From NCBI GenBank assembly GCA_038240875.1, contig JBBRGG010000109.1, forward strand, positions 1 through 11,575: a stretch of 11,575 nucleotides of DNA, given 5' to 3'. Below are positions 6,193 to 11,575 of the stretch, one piece after another; position 1 is the stretch's first letter, and each line of letters starts with the position of its first letter. The stretch is from JBBRGG01 sp038240875 (GTDB lineage Bacteria; Planctomycetota; Phycisphaerae; Phycisphaerales; UBA1924). A program made the position numbers and the translations under genes. The notes beneath the pieces were generated by a model. It saw only the letters and a list, made by a program, of their open reading frames with translations. It searched no databases and was not told where the DNA came from.

Positions 6193-7227
6193 ATGCACGC
6201 AGGATCATTTCAATTCGTTTCTCGCTTTGCCGCCTTGGTTGCGATGGTCGCAACAGTCTTCATTTTGGGAGGTTGCACGCCTAAGGTCCTCGTCAATGTC
6301 GGCGACGGAACCGACTCGGCACTTCGCGAGCAAGTCGTTTATCGTGATCGCGGTTCATCTCACAATCGAATCGCCCAGATCGACGTGCGTGGCTTGATCG
6401 TCGATGGCAGGTCTTCTGGCTTGCTCGGTTCGGGCCCAAATCCGGTTGACATTTTCATCCAAAGGCTCGATCTGGCCGCGAGTGATTCGCGCGTGAAAGC
6501 AGTCATACTTCGGATTAATTCCCCTGGTGGAACAGTCGCCGCGAGCGAATCAATGTTGCTCGAACTCGACCGATTCAAGGCCAAAACTGGCAAGCCTGTA
6601 ATCGTTTCCATGGGTGAGGTCGCCGCGAGTGGCGGGTATTACCTCGCGCTCGGTGGCGACACCATCATCGCACAGGAAACTTCTGTCACCGGGTCTATAG
6701 GCGTGATTTTCCCAACGATCAATGTCAGCGAGGGGCTCGCGCACATTGGGGTGGTTTCGCGAGCCGTCAAGAGTGGGCCGAATAAGGACTTGGCCAATCC
6801 GCTGGAATCAATGCGCGAATCGCAATACGTAGTTGTTCAGGAAATCGTCGACGACTTCTATGGCCGCTTTGTCACGCTTGTGCGCACAAGGCGGGCCGGT
6901 CTTACCGATGGAAACGCTTCCATCGCGACTGATGGGCGGGTGGTGACGGGTAGCCGTGCATTGGAACTTGGGTTGATTGACGCAACTGGTTCGGTGCGAG
7001 ACGCCTTTGAAGAAGCCAAGAAAAGAGCGAGGATTAGTGCCGCAACGTGGGTTAAGTATCGCAACGAGGACGCGACACCTGGATCGGTGTATGCCAAAGC
7101 TATGGCTACAGACCCCACCAGCGACTTAATTGCGAAGGCGGCTGCGTATGTGGGTGTGGTTCCCAGCGGGTTTTACTACCTTTGGCAGCCTGGGGTGGGT
7201 TCTGGTGTAAACACTTACACGGAGTAA
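6193..7227 (+). CDS. sppA: Signal peptide peptidase SppA (S49), lipoprotein form
   Basis: Membrane-attached serine protease that degrades leftover signal peptides, with a Ser/Lys dyad. The 344-residue length matches the single-domain SppA of Bacillus (about 335) rather than the double-length E. coli enzyme. Visible motifs are RINSPGG (108-113 region), the nucleophile block VAASGGYYLALGGD with Ser146, TGSIGVI (166-172), the base-lysine block KSGPNKD with Lys198, and DGRVVTGSRALELGLID (247-263). The N-terminus is a lipoprotein signal: Arg11, a hydrophobic stretch, then LGGC with Cys28 as the lipidation site, where many SppA proteins have a plain membrane anchor. ATG 6193 has no ribosome site but keeps the charged start of the signal; ATG 6244 would remove it. 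It is divergent from rsmH and forms an operon with the dehydrogenase that follows 6 bp later. Confidence 0.93.
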   Translation: MHAGSFQFVSRFAALVAMVATVFILGGCTPKVLVNVGDGTDSALREQVVYRDRGSSHNRIAQIDVRGLIVDGRSSGLLGSGPNPVDIFIQRLDLAASDSRVKAVILRINSPGGTVAASESMLLELDRFKAKTGKPVIVSMGEVAASGGYYLALGGDTIIAQETSVTGSIGVIFPTINVSEGLAHIGVVSRAVKSGPNKDLANPLESMRESQYVVVQEIVDDFYGRFVTLVRTRRAGLTDGNASIATDGRVVTGSRALELGLIDATGSVRDAFEEAKKRARISAATWVKYRNEDATPGSVYAKAMATDPTSDLIAKAAAYVGVVPSGFYYLWQPGVGSGVNTYTE

Positions 7228-7233
7228 TGGTGC

Positions 7234-8529
7234 ATGCCTTTGACGATGATGAAGAAATCGCCCGCGCGAGTTTTGGTGTTGGGTTCGGGGATGGTGGGTT
7301 CGGTGATCGCCGCAGACTTGGCGCTAGATTTAACTTTGGTTCGGACAACGCTCGCTGAGGCGAAGCCTGATGCGCGATTTGAGGTGACAATTGCTGACTC
7401 GTCGGCGGCCGCGCTGCATGTTGCGGAACAGAGAACGCGTGGAGCGGCCAAGTTTGTGCGCACGGATCTGTCTGATCCGGCGCAGATTGCGATGTTGGCA
7501 ACTTCGGCGGACATAGTGGTCAATGCGCTGCCGGGGTGGCTTGGGTATCGCGCACTGAAGCAGGTTATCACGCTTGGAAAACCTTGCTGTGATATCGCTT
7601 TCATGCCCGAGGATGCTGGGCCACTGGACGCGTTGGCAAAGGCTAGGAATGTGTGCGCAATTGTGGACTGTGGGGTAGCGCCGGGGATGAGCAATGTGTT
7701 TGCGGGGTTAGCACAATTGCGGCTGCCGACGCTTGATCGAGTTTCGATTATGGTGGGCGGATTGCCCAAGCACCCCAAGCCGCCGTTTATGTATAAAGCT
7801 CCATTTTCGCCTATTGACGTGCTGGAGGAATACACAAGGCCAGCGCGGATCAAGATCGATGGGCAGATCGTGGTGCGAGAGGCATTGAGCGATATTGAAG
7901 TGTTTGAGAGTGCGGAACTTGGGGCTTTGGAAGCGTTTAATACTGATGGTCTGCGTTCACTGTTGGAGACGATTAACGCACCGACGTTGATTGAAAAGAC
8001 GATGCGGTATCCGGGACATGCGGCGTTGATGGCGGCGTTTCGGGCGGCGGGTTTGTTTGAGCAAACGCCAATGGCGGTGCGAGCGGCGGGCGAAGGCGAA
8101 GGCGAAGGCGAAGGCGAAGGCGAAGGCGAAGGCGAAGAAAATTATAAGGGTCGTGGGGAATTGGTTAAGGTCCGGCCTTTGGATGTGACGGCGAAGGTGC
8201 TCTTTCCAAAGTGGACGTATGAAGCCAATGAGCCGGATGCGACGGTGATGCGCGTGGAAGCGTGGGGGAAAGACGCATCGTTCAAGAATGTGCGTATGCA
8301 ATGGGATTTATACGATGAGCTTGATGTGCGGACGGGGTTTCCGAGCATGAGCCGTGTGACAGGGTTTGCGTGCACGGCGATGGTTCGGATGATGGCGGAT
8401 GACGCTTTTTCAGGGCTTGCGGGGGTCTTTCCACCTGAGCGGATCGTGACCGAGGATGTGGTGTTGCGATTGCTCGCGGACATGAGGGCTCGTAACGTTG
8501 TGTATACGTATCGCATCGAAGAAGAGTGA
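7234..8529 (+). CDS. Saccharopine dehydrogenase / lysine 6-dehydrogenase-like enzyme
   Basis: NAD(P)-dependent oxidoreductase of the saccharopine dehydrogenase family, probably acting on lysine or a lysine-derived amino acid in the cytoplasm. The 431-residue product has an N-terminal Rossmann fold (VLVLGSGMVG, 13-22), DCGVAPGMSN (145-154), GGLPKHPKPP (175-184), PFSPIDVLEEYTRPA (190-204), LEAFNTDG (232-239), MRYPGH (257-262) and a C-terminal GVFPPERIV block. From memory of the family, the middle and C-terminal motifs resemble bacterial L-lysine 6-dehydrogenase more than fungal Lys9, but the substrate cannot be fixed from sequence. Residues 286-301 are (Gly-Glu)8 in a loop. The start is ATG 7234, with GGAG at 7221-7224 overlapping the sppA stop region, so it is co-transcribed with sppA; no functional link to SppA is evident. 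Confidence 0.85.
   Translation: MPLTMMKKSPARVLVLGSGMVGSVIAADLALDLTLVRTTLAEAKPDARFEVTIADSSAAALHVAEQRTRGAAKFVRTDLSDPAQIAMLATSADIVVNALPGWLGYRALKQVITLGKPCCDIAFMPEDAGPLDALAKARNVCAIVDCGVAPGMSNVFAGLAQLRLPTLDRVSIMVGGLPKHPKPPFMYKAPFSPIDVLEEYTRPARIKIDGQIVVREALSDIEVFESAELGALEAFNTDGLRSLLETINAPTLIEKTMRYPGHAALMAAFRAAGLFEQTPMAVRAAGEGEGEGEGEGEGEGEENYKGRGELVKVRPLDVTAKVLFPKWTYEANEPDATVMRVEAWGKDASFKNVRMQWDLYDELDVRTGFPSMSRVTGFACTAMVRMMADDAFSGLAGVFPPERIVTEDVVLRLLADMRARNVVYTYRIEEE
8089..8136 (+). repeat. (GGCGAA)8 hexanucleotide microsatellite in a coding region
   Basis: Eight perfect GGCGAA units are in frame and encode eight Gly-Glu pairs (residues 286-301 of the dehydrogenase). A change in copy number would not shift the frame. 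Confidence 0.95.
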
Positions 8530-8548
8530 TACGCAGGTTATGTAGATA

Positions 8549-8603
8549 TTGAATTGGACGTGTTGAATTGAGACGTTTTGAATTGGGACGTTTTTGAATT
8601 TTA
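8549..8603 (+). repeat. Intergenic 14-16-bp tandem repeat
   Basis: Three imperfect copies, TTGAATTGGACGTG (8549), TTGAATTGAGACGTT (8563) and TTGAATTGGGACGTTT (8578), are followed by a decayed fourth, TTGAATTTTAG (8594). They begin about 20 bases after the dehydrogenase stop. Function unknown; not a hairpin and not a terminator. Confidence 0.75.
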
Positions 8604-8722
8604 GAATGGTATTTCCAGGCTGGAAGCGAGTGGTTGATGGTGGCGCCGGGCGAAGAGGCACGGGTGCATGCAGAGGAAGAGTGCCTGGGCTTGACCGAAT
8701 TGTCGAGAGCAAAGGGGCCATG

Positions 8723-9244
8723 ATGGGGACCGATCCAAACAAGCTTGTGTCGGTGTATGAGGCAATGTCGGAGTTTGAGGCCAACGCGGTTGCGGCGGCG
8801 TTGCGCGCGGATGGGTATGAAGCAACAGTGCTTGCAACCGGACACGCGATGTTACCTATTGGCGCAATTGGAAAGATTGGCGTGTCGGTGTTGGTGCGGG
8901 CGGCGGACCTTGCTGGGGCGGGGAACTCGATCCGCAAGAACAAGAAGGACTCGGTCGATATCGACTGGGCGGATGTTGATGTAGGTGAGATGGAGGATGA
9001 TGCGCCGCCGGTGCAGCCATCGCTGGGGCAGCGGGTGGGCGGATTTGGGCCTGGGTTTCGGATGATTCGCAATACAGGGATTGTGTTGACGTCGATTGCG
9101 TTTATGACGTGGATAATGCCAACGCAGTATTTGGTGTTCGCGATTGGCTTTGCGATCATGCTGTGGGGCGTGTCAATGTTTGATCAGGCGGCGATCATGC
9201 GGGCGAAGACGAAGACGTCGCGAATCGCGGGTCGCGGGTCGTGA
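8723..9244 (+). CDS. DUF2007-type protein with C-terminal membrane hairpin
   Basis: The 173-residue product begins with a DUF2007-like domain at about 8-72: LVSVYEAMSEFEANAVAAAL, then DGYEATVLATG, then KIGVSVLVRAADL. This small alpha/beta domain, PII-like in fold and often labelled a putative signal-transducing protein, has no firmly known biochemical role. An acidic linker (78-95) follows, then two membrane segments (about 116-132 and 136-152) joined by a short turn, and a basic Arg/Lys tail. The domain and tail therefore probably face the cytoplasm. The start is uncertain between the paired ATGs at 8720 and 8723; AGGGG (8713-8717) is 5 bases before the second, so that is chosen. The frame is open further upstream to 8594, but that part has no domain features. 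It lies about 190 bp after the dehydrogenase and may have its own promoter. Confidence 0.8.
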   Translation: MGTDPNKLVSVYEAMSEFEANAVAAALRADGYEATVLATGHAMLPIGAIGKIGVSVLVRAADLAGAGNSIRKNKKDSVDIDWADVDVGEMEDDAPPVQPSLGQRVGGFGPGFRMIRNTGIVLTSIAFMTWIMPTQYLVFAIGFAIMLWGVSMFDQAAIMRAKTKTSRIAGRGS

Positions 9245-9273
9245 GTAGGGAAGACAGGCAGAGTGATACGAAG

Positions 9274-9330
9274 AATGCATCGAGGCATTAGGAAGACGTG
9301 GCATTCGTACTCGGCATTCGGGAAGGCGAA
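9274..9330 (+). repeat. Intergenic GGCATT-rich element
   Basis: GGCATT occurs at 9284, 9300 and 9313, and AATGC/GCATT (9274-9278 and 9285-9289) form a small inverted repeat. The block AAGAC..GGCATTCG....GGCATT..GG.AA resembles the minus strand of 3330-3360. It may be a copy of a dispersed intergenic element. Confidence 0.4.
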
Positions 9331-9424
9331 GGCAGCGATGGCGTGTGGGGCAAGAAGAAAGTGGACCTAGCCACATCGTGTTGGCACGGACGATTGGTGG
9401 TAGGATGTGCTCTGGAGGTTTCCC

Positions 9425-11575
9425 ATGGCACATGCTCGTACTCGTTTGTTGGCAAATTCATTTGTGATTCGTCGCGACGTGCTCCTCTCTGGAGCGTTGG
9501 CGTGCATCTCGCATGCGACGATCTTTGCATCGTTTCAAGGATGGAATGCGAATGTGGCTCACGCCCAGGAGGTTGGGGGTATGGCACAGGCTAATCCAGA
9601 ATCACAGGCACGCGGGTACAAGCTGCCACCGGATGCGATGCGGCGAGTGCTTGACACTAAGCCCACGCCCAGCGTTTCGATGAGCCCTGATGGAAAGTGG
9701 CTTGTATTGATGGAGCGGATATCGCTGCCTCCGGTAGCGGATTTGGCGGCACCGATGGTTAAGTTGGCGGGATCACGCGTGAACCCGAATACCAATGGGC
9801 CTCATGGACCAAGACGGATCACGGGGTTCACGATTCGCAATGTGCAAGATGGCTCAGAGCGCAAGGTTGAGCTGCCTATCGATGCAAATTTGAGTGGGCC
9901 GGGGTGGATGCCTGCTGGGGACGCTGGTGCAACCGATGGCGAGTCGCGGTTTATTTTTTCGATGACGACCGATCGTGGCAAAGAGGCTGAGAAAGCGAAT
10001 GGGATTGAGTTGTGGGTGTGCGATGTCGAAAGAGCAACAGCGCGCTCCCTGACGAAGCTTGACCCGAAGGCGGAGGAAATCGCACAAGGAATGAAGCCGA
10101 CGGCGCTGAACGCGGCGACGGGGGCGAGTGCGCGGTGGATGCCGAATCGTGTTGAGGTGATGATTCGTCGCGTGCCCGATGGACGCGGGAAGATGCCTGA
10201 AAGGCCAAGGACGCCGACGGGCCCGATCATGCAAGAGACGCGGGGCGAGGCGGCGCCGGTGCGAACGTATCAGGACATGCTGACCGATGCGTACGACGCG
10301 GATGTGTTTGATTGGATCATGCCTTCGCAGTTGACGCTGATCAATGTGGAGACGGGTGCAAGGCGCGATGTTGGCGTGCCAGCGATCTTTGCGGATGCGA
10401 CACCGAGCCCGGATGGAAAATTTGTGTTGGTGTCGCGGGTTGTGCCACCTTATTCGTATCAGGTGCCTTGGAGCTTGTTCCCCGAAGTTGTTGAGGTGTG
10501 GGACGTGGCGACGGGTGCGGTGGTGAAGGAGATCGGGAAGGTGGAGTTGCGTGAAACGATCCCGACGCAAGGCGTAGAGACTGGGCCACGCGGGTTTGAA
10601 TGGGCGGACGCGATGGATGCGACGTTGGTGTGGGCCGAGGCTCTGGACGGTGGTGATCCCAGGGCGAAGGTGCCTCATCGAGATCGGGTGATGACGCTGG
10701 GCTCGCCATTTACGGGCGAGGCGCGGGAGCTATTAAAGGTTGAGCATCGGTTTCGCGGATTGTCGTGGTTGGAGACTGAGAATGGTAAAATGAAGGGTGA
10801 TAGCGGGAACGTTCTTCAAGCGATGCTGGGCGAATTTGACCGAGATCGCAGGCGGACAAAGACGTGGCTGATAGAAGTTGCGGATGAGGCGGGTGGCGCG
10901 GCGATCAGTGCGGGTGGAACGGTGTTGGCGCGTGAGCCGCGGCTGGTGTTTGATCGATCAGTAAATGATTTGTATAGCGATCCGGGGCAGCCTTTGGCGG
11001 ATGTTGCGCCCAATGGAAGCGTGCTGATCAAGGTGCGAGATGGGCATGTGTTTTTGCGGGGCGAAGGGGCGAGCAAAGAGGGAAATCGGCCATTTCTTGA
11101 TGTGATGTCGTTGGGTGAAGGATTTGCGAAGCAGCGGCTGTGGCAGAATACGGGCGAGGAGTATGAGCGGGTTGTAGACTTGCTTGAAGATGAAGTGGAC
11201 AGTGAACACGCGCGAGCCGGGTCAAAGGCGGGGTATCGGTTGGTGACCTCGCACGAGACGAAGATGAGCCCGCCGAATATGCGTGTGCGTGAAGGCGGGG
11301 CGAGGACTTGGACTGATGCTGCTGGGGAGCCTGTGTTCCAATCGTTCGCGGGCGAGGCACGGGCGATTACGGCGTTTACGGATCCGTTACCGGAGCTTCG
11401 GCAGATTCAGAAGCGCGTGTTGACGTATTCGCGCGAGGATGGCGTGCCTTTGTCGGCGACGTTGTACACGCCGCCTGGGTATGTTGAGGGGACGAGGCTG
11501 CCTTTGTTTGTGTGGGCGTATCCGAATGAGGTTTCGGACGCGGCGACGGCGGGACAGTTGAGCGATTCGCCGTAT
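9425..11575 (+). CDS. S9D glutamyl-endopeptidase-like prolyl oligopeptidase, 3' end cut
   Basis: First 717 residues of an exported serine peptidase of the prolyl oligopeptidase clan; the frame is open to the window edge. The block GYKLPPDAMRRVLD (64-77), then LPPVADLAAPMVKLAGSRV (101-119) near the N-terminus, and the DGVPLSATLYTPPGY....LPLFVWAYP region (672-700) match, from memory, the glutamyl endopeptidase (S9D) group that includes the plant chloroplast enzyme CGEP. The part between them should be the beta-propeller that gates the active site. The Ser, Asp and His of the triad lie beyond the window. The N-terminus has twin arginines (IRRDVLLSGAL, Arg16-Arg17), a hydrophobic core and a possible signal cleavage after AHA (45-47), so Tat-type export is plausible. 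ATG 9425 is fixed by GGAGG (9414-9418) 6 bases before it. Likely role: periplasmic peptide breakdown. Confidence 0.88.
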   Translation, partial: MAHARTRLLANSFVIRRDVLLSGALACISHATIFASFQGWNANVAHAQEVGGMAQANPESQARGYKLPPDAMRRVLDTKPTPSVSMSPDGKWLVLMERISLPPVADLAAPMVKLAGSRVNPNTNGPHGPRRITGFTIRNVQDGSERKVELPIDANLSGPGWMPAGDAGATDGESRFIFSMTTDRGKEAEKANGIELWVCDVERATARSLTKLDPKAEEIAQGMKPTALNAATGASARWMPNRVEVMIRRVPDGRGKMPERPRTPTGPIMQETRGEAAPVRTYQDMLTDAYDADVFDWIMPSQLTLINVETGARRDVGVPAIFADATPSPDGKFVLVSRVVPPYSYQVPWSLFPEVVEVWDVATGAVVKEIGKVELRETIPTQGVETGPRGFEWADAMDATLVWAEALDGGDPRAKVPHRDRVMTLGSPFTGEARELLKVEHRFRGLSWLETENGKMKGDSGNVLQAMLGEFDRDRRRTKTWLIEVADEAGGAAISAGGTVLAREPRLVFDRSVNDLYSDPGQPLADVAPNGSVLIKVRDGHVFLRGEGASKEGNRPFLDVMSLGEGFAKQRLWQNTGEEYERVVDLLEDEVDSEHARAGSKAGYRLVTSHETKMSPPNMRVREGGARTWTDAAGEPVFQSFAGEARAITAFTDPLPELRQIQKRVLTYSREDGVPLSATLYTPPGYVEGTRLPLFVWAYPNEVSDAATAGQLSDSPY

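Noticed and set aside
6100..6250. Replication origin at the point where G/C strand bias flips
   Set aside because: The flip coincides exactly with the change of gene direction, so coding bias explains it; there are no DnaA boxes, no AT-rich unwinding region and no dnaA or dnaN gene nearby.
8089..8136. CRISPR-like array
   Set aside because: Uninterrupted hexamers with no spacers, inside an open frame.
8594..8722. Upstream extension of the DUF2007 gene
   Set aside because: It begins inside the tandem repeat and adds a Gly/Arg-rich stretch with no domain; the paired ATGs at 8720/8723 have AGGGG in front.
9381..9396. Sigma-54-like promoter (TTGGCACG then TTGG) before the S9 peptidase gene
   Set aside because: The -24 half is good, but the -12 half has G for C and the spacing is one base too long; as a sigma-70 site (TTGGCA/TAGGAT) the spacer is only 14.

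Overview
The window looks like chromosomal DNA of moderately high GC from a free-living Gram-negative bacterium. A planctomycete-like, possibly Phycisphaerae-like, source is my best guess. It rests on the gene mix (division/cell-wall genes with long Pro/Ala-rich low-complexity stretches, a lipoprotein SppA, a DUF2007 protein, an S9D glutamyl-endopeptidase-like protein), not on any marker gene. I saw no mobile element, phage gene, CRISPR array, tRNA or rRNA.

Left half (1-6165, all genes on the minus strand). This is a cell-division/cell-wall (dcw-type) cluster, read right to left: rsmH (16S rRNA m4C1402 methyltransferase); a membrane-anchored protein with two LysM domains; a small FtsL-like membrane protein (membrane segment, coiled coil, Pro-rich tail); and the division transpeptidase ftsI (class B PBP), whose ATG overlaps the stop of the FtsL-like gene (ATGA). 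The LysM gene is the unusual insertion. The 259-bp and 428-bp gaps on either side of it carry palindromes, hairpins, 11-bp direct repeats and a TATAAT box, so internal promoters and separate control of the LysM and ftsL-ftsI units are likely. Downstream of ftsI lies an AT-rich 253-bp stretch with no convincing gene except a possible next start at the very edge.

Right half (6193-11575, all genes on the plus strand). A lipoprotein signal-peptide-peptidase (sppA) diverges from rsmH with only 27 bp between the proposed starts. It is followed after 6 bp by a saccharopine dehydrogenase / lysine 6-dehydrogenase-like oxidoreductase, whose ribosome-binding site overlaps the sppA stop. Then come a DUF2007 protein with a C-terminal membrane hairpin and the first 717 codons of an exported S9D glutamyl-endopeptidase-like prolyl oligopeptidase, cut by the window edge before its catalytic residues.

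Of the seven gene starts, four (LysM protein, FtsL-like, ftsI, S9 peptidase) have strong purine-rich ribosome-binding sites that fix the start. In three of these (LysM protein, FtsL-like, ftsI) the true start is shorter than the longest open frame. The divergent rsmH/sppA pair has none. There, facing TAnnnT boxes sit just before each start codon, which suggests leaderless mRNAs. I found no wholly new multi-gene system. The best leads are the control DNA around the dcw genes, the LysM gene inside the cluster, and in-frame tandem repeats in three proteins.
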